A stretch of DNA of 64,000 bases from Nocardiopsis trehalosi NBRC 14201 (lineage in GTDB: Bacteria; Actinomycetota; Actinomycetes; Streptosporangiales; Streptosporangiaceae), in assembly GCF_001552555.1 (NCBI RefSeq), contig NZ_BCRK01000010.1, positions 1 to 64,000 on the forward strand, in the 5' to 3' direction. The notes under the pieces were generated by a model, which saw only the letters and a program-made list of their open reading frames with translations, had not been told where the DNA came from and ran no database searches. A program made the position numbers and the translations under genes. Position 1 is the stretch's first letter. Every line of letters starts with the position of its first letter. Shown here in pieces: positions 17,579-24,827 of the stretch.

Positions 17579-18288
17579 CCCACCGGCCCGCCTCGAACCG
17601 ACGCAGCAGCGCAACCCCGCCCACCACACGGGGGGCCGCGCACCCGCCGACCGACCCGACCAAGGACCCCGTTGTGCACGTGTTCGAAGCCCTGATCAAC
17701 GCCCGCGGCCGCGAACTGGACCGCGACGCCTACCGCCTCGACGCCGCCGCGGTGCGCGCCGACCCCGAGGCCACCGGCCCCTGCTACCGGCTCCAGCGCA
17801 CCCAGGACGTCCCCGACCCGCGCGACCCCGCCCGCCCCACCCTGCTCAGCGGCGACCTCGCCGCAGCGCGCAAGGCGTTCGCCGCGGAGCGTCCCGCGCT
17901 GCGCGAGGAGGCGCACCGCCTGAACTACCAGGGCATCGCCTACCACCGGCTCCGCATCATGGAGTACCCGTTGAGCGACTACGTCGCCTGGGAGGCGCTG
18001 AGTCTGGCCGAGTTCGCGGCCGCCGGCCATCCCATCCGGGTCCTGGACGCCGAACGGCTGGCCTCGTGGGAGGAACGCGGACGTCTGCCCGACGTCGTGG
18101 TCTACGGCCGCCGCGTGCTCTACCTGCTGCGCACCACCGCCGACGGCCACCCCGCCGGCGCCAAACGCATCGACAACCCCCCGCTGGCGTCCATGGTCAC
18201 CGAGGCCATGGCCGCCCTCTACGCCCAGGCCCAGCCCTTCCCCGACTGGTTCGACCGCGAGGTGGCGCACCGCCTCCCCGCTCTCTGA
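17575..18288 (+). CDS. DUF6879-like hypothetical protein
   Basis: The product has 237 aa. The C-terminal two thirds contain AYHRLRIMEYPLSDYVAWEA and HPIRVLDAERLASWEERG, resembling the core of DUF6879 proteins such as the one at 14.6 kb. The N-terminus is a disordered Pro/Thr-rich leader. The start is set by the ATGA overlap with the BldC-like gene. It appears to be a second DUF6879-type protein, here paired with a MerR-type instead of an XRE-type HTH protein. Confidence 0.6.
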   Translation: MTHRPASNRRSSATPPTTRGAAHPPTDPTKDPVVHVFEALINARGRELDRDAYRLDAAAVRADPEATGPCYRLQRTQDVPDPRDPARPTLLSGDLAAARKAFAAERPALREEAHRLNYQGIAYHRLRIMEYPLSDYVAWEALSLAEFAAAGHPIRVLDAERLASWEERGRLPDVVVYGRRVLYLLRTTADGHPAGAKRIDNPPLASMVTEAMAALYAQAQPFPDWFDREVAHRLPAL

Positions 18289-18412
18289 CCTCGGGCGGCG
18301 CTTCGGGCCGCCCACATCGCGGCCTCAAGCGCGCGCTTCGCCCGCTCGCCGAATCGAAGCCACGTCATCTGCACCGTCTGACCGTCGGACAGCCACGAGA
18401 AAGGAAAACGTC

Positions 18413-19270
18413 ATGACCAGCCTCCTTCCCGAACGAGTAGCCACCCCGCCTGTGGACATGCTCTGGCTCGACATCACCCGCAAATGCCAGTTGGAATGCG
18501 GCCACTGCTACAACGAGTCCGGCCCCGACGGCGGGCACGGACAGATGTCCAGCAGCGACTGGTGCACCGTCATCGACCAGGCCGTGCTCAGCGGGGTGCG
18601 CCGCATCCAGGTGATCGGCGGGGAACCCACCCTGCACCCGGACATGCTCGCCATCGTGGGCCACGCCCTCGACGCCGGCCTGGACGTCGAGGTCTACTCC
18701 AACCTCGTCCACGTCACCGACCGCATGTGGAAGGTGTTCCGCCGCCCCGGCATGTCGCTCGCCACGTCGTACTACTCCTCCACCGCCGCGGAACACGACG
18801 CCATGACGAACCGGCGCTCCCACGCGCGGACGCGCGCCAACATCGCCAAGGCGGTCTCCCTGGGCATCCGCCTGCGAGTCGGCATCGTCGCCGCCGACGA
18901 CACCGCCGAGACCCGGCGCGACCTGGAAGCCATGGGCGTCGCCCCAGAACGCATCCGCGTCGACCGGATCCGCGAGTTCGGCCGGGCCGGGCAGGACCAC
19001 GCCCCGGCGGTGGAGAACCTCTGCGGCAACTGCGGCACCGGCAAGGCCGCCGTCGGCCCCGACGGACGCGTCTCCCCGTGCGTGTTCTCCGCCGGGTGGA
19101 TGACCGTGGGAACCGTGCCCGAGACCCCGCTCGCCGATATCCTGACCGGACCCGAGATGGCGCAGGCCACCGCCACCATCCGGACCACCGTCCGCGACGC
19201 GCGCGGGTGCGACCCCGACGAGGAATGCACCCCCGGCGGCCCCCTGTCCGGGTGCAACCCGCGCTACTGA
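18413..19270 (+). CDS. Radical SAM enzyme with C-terminal SPASM-like cysteines
   Basis: This 285-aa protein has the radical SAM cluster motif CxxxCxxC at C25, C29 and C32 (CQLECGHC), followed by the GGEP motif (IQVIGGEPTLHP). The C-terminal region has a cysteine set (NLCGNCGTG, SPCVFSAG, GCDPDEEC, SGCNP) typical of SPASM/twitch auxiliary clusters. AGAAAGGAAA precedes the ATG. SPASM enzymes often modify peptides, but no precursor peptide is evident nearby. The adjacent phosphotransferase suggests a two-step modification; the substrate is unknown. Confidence 0.85.
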   Translation: MTSLLPERVATPPVDMLWLDITRKCQLECGHCYNESGPDGGHGQMSSSDWCTVIDQAVLSGVRRIQVIGGEPTLHPDMLAIVGHALDAGLDVEVYSNLVHVTDRMWKVFRRPGMSLATSYYSSTAAEHDAMTNRRSHARTRANIAKAVSLGIRLRVGIVAADDTAETRRDLEAMGVAPERIRVDRIREFGRAGQDHAPAVENLCGNCGTGKAAVGPDGRVSPCVFSAGWMTVGTVPETPLADILTGPEMAQATATIRTTVRDARGCDPDEECTPGGPLSGCNPRY

Positions 19271-19296
19271 CCCGCTCCCGACGCCGAGGACTCCTC

Positions 19297-20085
19297 ATGC
19301 CCACGATGGCCCCCGGGCTGGTGGAGCTGATCCGGCCGCACACCGGGCCGGTGACGGCCGCACGCTCCGCCGGCGGCCACTCCTCCGACCTCGCGGCCAT
19401 CGTGGAGGCCGAGCAGGGGCGGTTCTTCGTCAAGGCGATGAAGAACCGCCCCGGCGGCCGCCGCGACTCCCTCACCCGCGAACGCCTGATCGCCCCCCAC
19501 CTGGCAGGGGTGGCGCCCGCCCTGCTCTGGCACGCCGAAGACGACGCCTGGCTCGCCTTGGGCTTCGAGGTGGTAGAGGGCCGCCACCCCGACATCACCC
19601 CCGGCTCCCCCGACCTGCCGGTCGTGGCCGACCTGATCGACCGCATCGGCCACCTACCGCTGCCCGACGTGGCCCGCGACTGGCCCGAGACCCGGTGGGA
19701 CCGGTTCACCTCCGAAGCCGACGCCGCCCTGTTCGCCGGGGAGACCCTGCTCTACACCGACATCCACCCGAGCAACATCATCATCGGAACGTCCGGGGTG
19801 TGGGCGGTGGACTGGGCCTGGCCCACCCGCGGCGCCGCCTTCATCGACCCCGCGATTCTGGTCGTCCAACTCGTCGCGGCCGGGCACCCGCCGGCCGACG
19901 CCGAGGACTGGGCTTCCCGATGTGCTGCGTGGGTGAAGGCGGATTCCGTGGCGGTGGACGCGTTCGCCGCCGCCTCGGTTCGCATGCACACCGCCTTCGC
20001 CGAGAAACGCCCATACGCCGCCTGGCTCCGCGCCATGGCCGACGCCGCCACCGAGTGGGCCGGCCACCGCGGAGTCGACGTGTGA
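19297..20085 (+). CDS. Aminoglycoside-phosphotransferase-fold kinase
   Basis: The product has 262 aa. It has an APH-type catalytic loop (LLYTDIHPSNIIIG, with a D-x-H-x-x-N pattern) and the metal-binding VWAVDWAWPTRG. An N-lobe lysine is found in FFVKAMKNRP. It lies 26 bases after the radical SAM gene and is probably cotranscribed. Members of this fold phosphorylate antibiotics, sugars or choline-like compounds, so the name does not imply drug resistance. The pairing with a SPASM radical SAM enzyme suggests a shared product. Confidence 0.75.
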   Translation: MPTMAPGLVELIRPHTGPVTAARSAGGHSSDLAAIVEAEQGRFFVKAMKNRPGGRRDSLTRERLIAPHLAGVAPALLWHAEDDAWLALGFEVVEGRHPDITPGSPDLPVVADLIDRIGHLPLPDVARDWPETRWDRFTSEADAALFAGETLLYTDIHPSNIIIGTSGVWAVDWAWPTRGAAFIDPAILVVQLVAAGHPPADAEDWASRCAAWVKADSVAVDAFAAASVRMHTAFAEKRPYAAWLRAMADAATEWAGHRGVDV

Positions 20086-20177
20086 TCAGCCGCGGCAAGC
20101 GGAGTTGCACACTCGTCGTGATCCCAGCCGCTCGCCCGACCGCCAGACGATGAGCACATTGAGGCCTTGACGACCGA

Positions 20178-20208
20178 AGGCCCCGGCCGGATCATCCGGC
20201 CGGGGCCT
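20178..20208. terminator. Bidirectional hairpin between convergent genes
   Basis: A 14-bp perfect stem (AGGCCCCGGCCGGA / TCCGGCCGGGGCCT) with a 3-nt loop lies between the plus-strand kinase gene and the minus-strand DUF397 gene. Position and stability fit a shared terminator. Confidence 0.8.
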
Positions 20209-20246
20209 CTGCATGCTTATCTCCACGCGCGCGGGGAGGAATACGA

Positions 20247-20438
20247 CTATACGCGAGAGTTCACCAACGCAACGAAGCCCGCCCATTCGGTTTCCGAGAA
20301 GCAGAGCACGGGTCCGCTCCTATTCTTCGAGTCGCGCATGAGTGTCCGCCTGTCATGGAGCGCGAACTCTACACAGTCTGCGCTGTGTGTATATGAGCTG
20401 GTCCGCCAGTTGGGAGCGGAGAGGGACACATCGCTCAT
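20247..20438 (-). CDS. DUF397 domain protein (XRE partner)
   Basis: This 63-aa protein has the classic DUF397 pattern: NWRTSSYTHSADCVEFA, RDSKNRSGPVLCF, then EWAGFVALV. It lies downstream of the XRE/DUF5753 gene on the same strand, the usual WhiJ-type pairing in actinomycetes. There the small protein modulates or antagonises the DNA-binding partner. Base composition here is visibly more A/T-rich than the flanks. Confidence 0.9.
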   Translation of the reverse strand: MSDVSLSAPNWRTSSYTHSADCVEFALHDRRTLMRDSKNRSGPVLCFSETEWAGFVALVNSRV

Positions 20439-20627
20439 CTCGATCCTTTTCTGCAGCGGGGTCGACGGCTGACCAATCGAGCCCGTTGATCAGCGCTTCG
20501 AACAGCCTGCCGTGGGGGCCAGCGGACTGAACTGCCGATCATTCTAGAGCCGAGACAACAGATGCACCAGGCGATGTCCGACTCCCGCCGTTGTCATCCT
20601 CAGGATAAGCGAGCCGCGAACATCCCG

Positions 20628-21506
20628 TCATTTCCCCTTTGGCCGCAAATCTTCCAGGACCTGCTTCAGCTTGGCCCGCGAGCGACCACAATCGAGCGCG
20701 TGATTCTCGATCAGGTCACCGAAGACTTGCTGGCATGCAGCCACAGACTTCGGATCGAAGGTGATCTCGCACGTCCTGCGAGACTCCATGTAAAGCACGT
20801 CCTCGAGGTCTCCATGAAACCCGAGGATAGTGAACGGCCCCTTGAGGCCACCATGAAATCCGCTACCGAAAGGTATGACGTGCAGGCTTATGTTTGGCTC
20901 TTCCGAGATGCTGATCAGGTGTTCTATCTGCTCCAGCATGAGGTGGAGCTTCTGTTCACCTCCGACCCATCGGTGGATCACCGCCTCGTCTAGTACGTAC
21001 ACCTCTTCGGGAGGGTTGCTGCGTTCACGAATTTTCCCCTGCCGGGCCATCCGGATGTCGACCACCGACTTAGAGCGATCGGGCGCCCATAGCCGCGCAA
21101 CCTCCTCGGCATAGGGGCGCGTCTGCAGCAATCCAGGTATGACCGCGGTTTGAGAGTGCTTTATGGTGGCTGCCCCTGCTTCGTATCCGACGTACCGCAA
21201 GTACCCTTCAGACACATCTTCACGATACTTATCCCACCATGCCCTTGTTTTAGATAGAGTCGCCAGCTCTTTGAGGTTTCGACCGATTTTGTCCTCATCT
21301 GCACCGTACAGATGAAGAAGGGCCATGAGGTCGGCCTTCTTGATCCCCTGCTTGCCGCTCTCCAGCCGCATGACCTTCGCATGCGACCAGTCGAGGCCAT
21401 GCGCGACGGCCTCCTGAGTCATTCCATAGCTTCTGCGAAGTTTGACGAGTTCCCGGGTCAGAAGTGCGCGCTGTATCACAGGTCCGTACTCGGATGCTGA
21501 TTCCAT
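20628..21506 (-). CDS. XRE-family regulator with DUF5753 domain
   Basis: This 292-aa protein has an HTH in the first 60 residues (MTQEAVAHGLDWSHAKVMRL), then a DUF5753 domain (TAVIPGLLQTRPYAEEVARL; SLHVIPFGSGFHGG). It pairs with the DUF397 gene downstream. The ATG has a GGGGTA stretch upstream. Codon use is more A/T-tolerant than in the neighbouring genes, which suggests separate acquisition. Confidence 0.85.
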   Translation of the reverse strand: MESASEYGPVIQRALLTRELVKLRRSYGMTQEAVAHGLDWSHAKVMRLESGKQGIKKADLMALLHLYGADEDKIGRNLKELATLSKTRAWWDKYREDVSEGYLRYVGYEAGAATIKHSQTAVIPGLLQTRPYAEEVARLWAPDRSKSVVDIRMARQGKIRERSNPPEEVYVLDEAVIHRWVGGEQKLHLMLEQIEHLISISEEPNISLHVIPFGSGFHGGLKGPFTILGFHGDLEDVLYMESRRTCEITFDPKSVAACQQVFGDLIENHALDCGRSRAKLKQVLEDLRPKGK

Positions 21507-21923
21507 CGCCTGTACCCCTTCCCATCGGTAACCTTGGCATATGGAACCTTACAACGAGTTGGGCCGCAGTATGCTGACACCGTCGGAACCTCCCTTACTT
21601 CCAAGAAGAGGCTTGGGAGAATGATGCCCTAGCATGCGACATGGCAGCCCGTCAGATCGAACTGCGCGAAAAGCAAGAAGCCCCACGAATCCACCAGATC
21701 GATCAGATTGGGACACATGGGGCGCGACAGAGAGGCAACGCGCAGGAAGCTGACGTCAGGCCCGTGGCGTCGCGACGGTATTATCGCTTGTCCGATACGC
21801 CGTGCGAGTGGCACATAATCAAGTCCGGCGACGCAGAAGATCACCGAACCGGCCTTCATGAGGCCGTTCCCCTCCGGCCGGGGGGAACAGTCGGGCGCAA
21901 TGCCCCATCATGAAGGAGGCAAT
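21507..21923. other. Divergent control region, no convincing gene
   Basis: Two overlapping open frames (plus 21641-21913, minus 21629-21859) lack ribosome binding sites and recognisable motifs, so they are not called. A 7-bp hairpin (GTTCCCC / GGGGAAC, 21866-21888) lies just upstream of the small gene at 21924. Promoters for the XRE gene (leftward) and the small gene (rightward) must lie here. Confidence 0.5.
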
Positions 21924-22124
21924 GTGAAAAAATACGTTAGAAGGCGGTACGTTGGCCGCCACCGAAAGGAGGAAGCGCCCGCCAAGAATCACGGTTGGAT
22001 CTGCCTGGTCCCCGCGCTCACATACCCAGCCAAGGCCATAATCGCCACCGCTGCGTGGGACGCCCTGTCAGCCGCATGGGAGGTTCTCAAAACGATATGG
22101 GACGGACTCCGAGAGGGCCTTTAA
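21924..22124 (+). CDS. 66-aa orphan peptide with basic head and amphipathic tail
   Basis: The GTG start is preceded by GAAGGAGG at ideal spacing, and a clear terminator follows 22 bases after the stop, so this looks like a genuine monocistronic unit. The first ~22 residues are strongly basic (VKKYVRRRYVGRHRKEEAPA). The rest is hydrophobic to amphipathic (WICLVPALTYPAKAIIATAA; AAWEVLKTIWDGL). No family is recognised. A membrane-active peptide, bacteriocin-like product or phage-type accessory are possibilities; none is supported beyond composition. Confidence 0.6.
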   Translation: MKKYVRRRYVGRHRKEEAPAKNHGWICLVPALTYPAKAIIATAAWDALSAAWEVLKTIWDGLREGL

Positions 22125-22146
22125 CAGCCCCCCCGGAGCCCATCTA

Positions 22147-22192
22147 GCGGGAGTCGCGTTAGTCTCGCAAACGGGCGCGGCTCCCGCCGTTT
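22147..22192 (+). terminator. Rho-independent-type terminator of the orphan peptide gene
   Basis: A 12-bp stem (GCGGGAGTCGCG / CGCGGCTCCCGC, one G-T pair) with a 17-nt loop is followed by CGTTTTCC. Confidence 0.75.
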
Positions 22193-22891
22193 TCCGCGTC
22201 GACAAAAGGGATACACCCAGTTCAGTCGACGCCCGTTCACTTTAGCTCGGACCCAAGCGCTATAGCCGAGGAAGTGGTGCCTCAACCACGGGGACGTTAC
22301 CCCCGGCCGCGTCTCGGGACATGCGCAAACTTCGCGTACGGGAATCGAGAACCCAAGTACGGCTAGACATATGCGGACAAAGCTCAGATATCGTACCAAA
22401 AAGTATCTGTTGGTGGGTTACAGCATCCTGGCCGACGTGGTTGTAGTTTAGGCCGGTCGACAACCAGCGCAAACTGCGGCCCGGAAACCGCGTGTGGACG
22501 GTGGGCGCCGACGCGGCAGGCTGCTGGACCCCGGCTTTTCGGACTCACGGCCTTAGCGAGACCGGTAAGCAGAGACGGTGGGAGCGGCGCCTCCTTCGGA
22601 CCGCTCAGGGGGTGGAACGCCATGCGCCGTCAGACCTGTACGACCATGAGCTGGGGGGATTCCGCAGCAACGTCGGCCGGCACATTGCAGAGCGATCCAC
22701 TCCTCAGGCTCCACCGGGAGGCCGGCGTGCACGGCGTCATGCTCCGGAGGCGCGCCGCCTACCGGCCCAGTAGGTGCCTCAGAGGCCAATACCATCCCCC
22801 GGCGACAAGCCACAATCGAAATGTCTTCGCCGACTATGCGTCCCTACATCCGGGACAGAGACACACCCTGCTCGAGAGGTGCCAACGAGGG
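22193..22891. other. About 700 bp without a recognisable gene
   Basis: Open frames on both strands are short, lack ribosome binding sites and do not match known motifs. Base composition is mixed. It separates the regulator block from the distal end of the conjugation operon and may be decayed mobile DNA. Confidence 0.45.
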
Positions 22892-23944
22892 TCAAGTCGG
22901 TCGAACAGCCCCCATGAACAAGGGGCCGTAGAAGTCGCCGACCACGGGTTCGGTGCGGATGGTCTTGCCGGTGGAGGGGGCGTTCACCATCCGGCCTTCG
23001 CCGATGTACATGGTGACGTGGGTGGGGGCCGGGCCGGGGGCGTACTGGCTGGTGTCGTAGAAGAGCAGGTCGCCGGGTTGCAGGTCGTCCAGGGCGACGG
23101 GGGTCCCGGCGCGGTACTGGTCGGTGGTGACCCGGGGGATGGTGACGCCGGCCTCCTGCCAGGCCCGCATGACAAGCCCGGAGCAGTCGAATCCGCCGGG
23201 GCCCGTTCCGCCCCACACGTAGGGTTTGCCGACCTGCTTCAGCGCCCACTCCACGGCTGTCCGGCCCTGGCGGCTCCCCGCCTTCCCCGATGCGGCGGCG
23301 AGGCCCGAGGCAGTGTAGGCGTCGATGTGGTGGATGACCTCGTCCACGTAGGCGTGGGAGCGGTTGTATCGGTACAGGGCGGCGCGCAGCTGCGCGCGGT
23401 CGGTGAAGTCGACGGTGTGGTCGGCGTCGCTCAAGCACAGCAGGACCGCGGTGGACAGGGCGGCGTCGTAGGCGTTGTGGGGGTCGGCCCGGCCGTCGCC
23501 GTTGGCGTCGGTGCCGTAGGCGGCCCAGGTGGCGGGCAGGTGCTGGGTGGGGCCGACGGCGCGGTCGTAGTGGGTGTCGTGGTCGAGTTCGCCGCCGTCG
23601 GTGTCGAAGTGCGGGGTGGTGTTGCCGCCGGCGCCGCTGCCGTCGAGGCGGGGGCCGATGATGGGCGGGACGATGTCGCCGTTGCGCTTGATGGTGCTTC
23701 CGTGGGCGTGGTGGGATTCCACGCGGCCGATGCCGGCGAGGACGGCCCAGGTCATCCCCGTGCAGTCCGGGTGCAGAAGCGCGAGACGGCCGGGAGCGCG
23801 CGCGTAGGCGTCGAGAAGGACGTCGGGGATGCCGGGGACGTTGGCGGGGACGCCGCCGCGTGACAGGGAGCCGGTGGCCATGGCGGTCAGCAGCACCGGC
23901 AGCAGTAGGAACCCGGCGGTCAGTGCGACGGCGGTCTTGAGCAC
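22892..23944 (-). CDS. Lytic transglycosylase / NlpC-P60 cell-wall hydrolase of the conjugation operon
   Basis: This 350-aa protein begins with a hydrophobic export segment (AVALTAGFLLLPVLLTAMAT). A lysozyme-like transglycosylase domain follows, with the catalytic-type Glu in GIGRVESHHAH and AVGPTQHLPATW. It ends in an NlpC/P60 peptidase with FDCSGLVMRAWQ and a downstream THVTMYIG His. VirB1/TcpG-type enzymes like this open peptidoglycan for the conjugation channel in Gram-positives. The GTG start is preceded by GAGGAAG. It is the last gene of the type IV secretion operon. Confidence 0.85.
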   Translation of the reverse strand: MLKTAVALTAGFLLLPVLLTAMATGSLSRGGVPANVPGIPDVLLDAYARAPGRLALLHPDCTGMTWAVLAGIGRVESHHAHGSTIKRNGDIVPPIIGPRLDGSGAGGNTTPHFDTDGGELDHDTHYDRAVGPTQHLPATWAAYGTDANGDGRADPHNAYDAALSTAVLLCLSDADHTVDFTDRAQLRAALYRYNRSHAYVDEVIHHIDAYTASGLAAASGKAGSRQGRTAVEWALKQVGKPYVWGGTGPGGFDCSGLVMRAWQEAGVTIPRVTTDQYRAGTPVALDDLQPGDLLFYDTSQYAPGPAPTHVTMYIGEGRMVNAPSTGKTIRTEPVVGDFYGPLFMGAVRPT

Positions 23945-23991
23945 GGGTGAGCGCTTCCTCGGAGGGGTTTCGGCCGCCGGGCGGCGGCGGT

Positions 23992-24810
23992 TCAGGTCGC
24001 GAGGTCGGCGAGGCGCTTTCGGGTGTCGTCCCGGGTGCCGCGCCAGACGGTGCGGGCGGGGCCGGGGCCGTCGAGGAGCGCATGGGTGCTGAGGTGGATG
24101 GGGACCTCGGCGGTGTGGTGGGCGTCGAGCGTCCGGGCGAGGTTGCGTTCGCGGGTGTGCCCGGGGGCCACGAACAGGAGCCGGGAAGGCAGTCCGGTAG
24201 CGGATGCGAGATCGGCGTAGCCCGCGATCTTGTCCTCGACGCGGGCGAGGGTCTCGGTGCCGTTGTCGTATTCGAGGAAGGCGTCGAGGACCACACCGTT
24301 CTGCTTCCACCGCAGGTAGGCATCGGGGCGGATGTAGCGGCCCCAGCGGCGGGCGGACTCGGTCTCGCCCCGCCACCTCTGGAGTTCGGCGCCGGGGGTG
24401 GTACGGGCGGCGTGGGCGAAGGCGACGTAGCAGCCGGTCAGGCCGACGATGTGGCGCAGGCGGCTGGAGGCGGCGACGCCGATCGCGGTCGCGTAGGTGT
24501 AGCCGAGGTCCTTGACGGTGGTGCCGTGGTGCTGGGCCAGGACGTGGGCGCCGGCGGGGGCCAGGACCCAGTGGGCGGGGGCGCTGCCGGTGGCCGCGAG
24601 AGGGCGGAAGCGCACGATGGCGTGCAGCCGGTGCAGCAGGAGGAGCCGCCTGCGGGCGTTGCGGGCGTGGGGCCCGCTGAACAGCAGGCGCCCGACCTGG
24701 GTGGTGGTCATGACGCGGTGGGTGTGCAGGGCCTGGAGCAGGACGCGGTCGCGGTCGGTGAGTCGGGCGGCCAGGGCCGCGACGGCGGCCGGGTGCGGGG
24801 TGCGCTGCAC
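23992..24810 (-). CDS. Replication-relaxation family protein
   Basis: This 272-aa protein matches the actinobacterial Replic_Relax family: a winged-helix N-terminal region (DRVLLQALHTHRVMTTTQVG; LFSGPHARNARRRL), then a nuclease-like fold with PDAYLRWKQNG and AFLEYDNGTETLARVEDKIA. The GTG start has GGGAG upstream. The family sits beside VirD4/TraG-like coupling proteins on conjugative elements, where it is thought to act on the plasmid or transfer DNA. Role by family and context, not proven. Confidence 0.8.
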   Translation of the reverse strand: MQRTPHPAAVAALAARLTDRDRVLLQALHTHRVMTTTQVGRLLFSGPHARNARRRLLLLHRLHAIVRFRPLAATGSAPAHWVLAPAGAHVLAQHHGTTVKDLGYTYATAIGVAASSRLRHIVGLTGCYVAFAHAARTTPGAELQRWRGETESARRWGRYIRPDAYLRWKQNGVVLDAFLEYDNGTETLARVEDKIAGYADLASATGLPSRLLFVAPGHTRERNLARTLDAHHTAEVPIHLSTHALLDGPGPARTVWRGTRDDTRKRLADLAT

Positions 24811-24827
24811 GCTGGTGTCTCCCTCGG

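Noticed and set aside
21629-21913. Two overlapping small frames upstream of the orphan peptide
   Set aside because: No ribosome binding sites, no motifs, mutually overlapping on opposite strands; they sit in the expected promoter region of the XRE gene.
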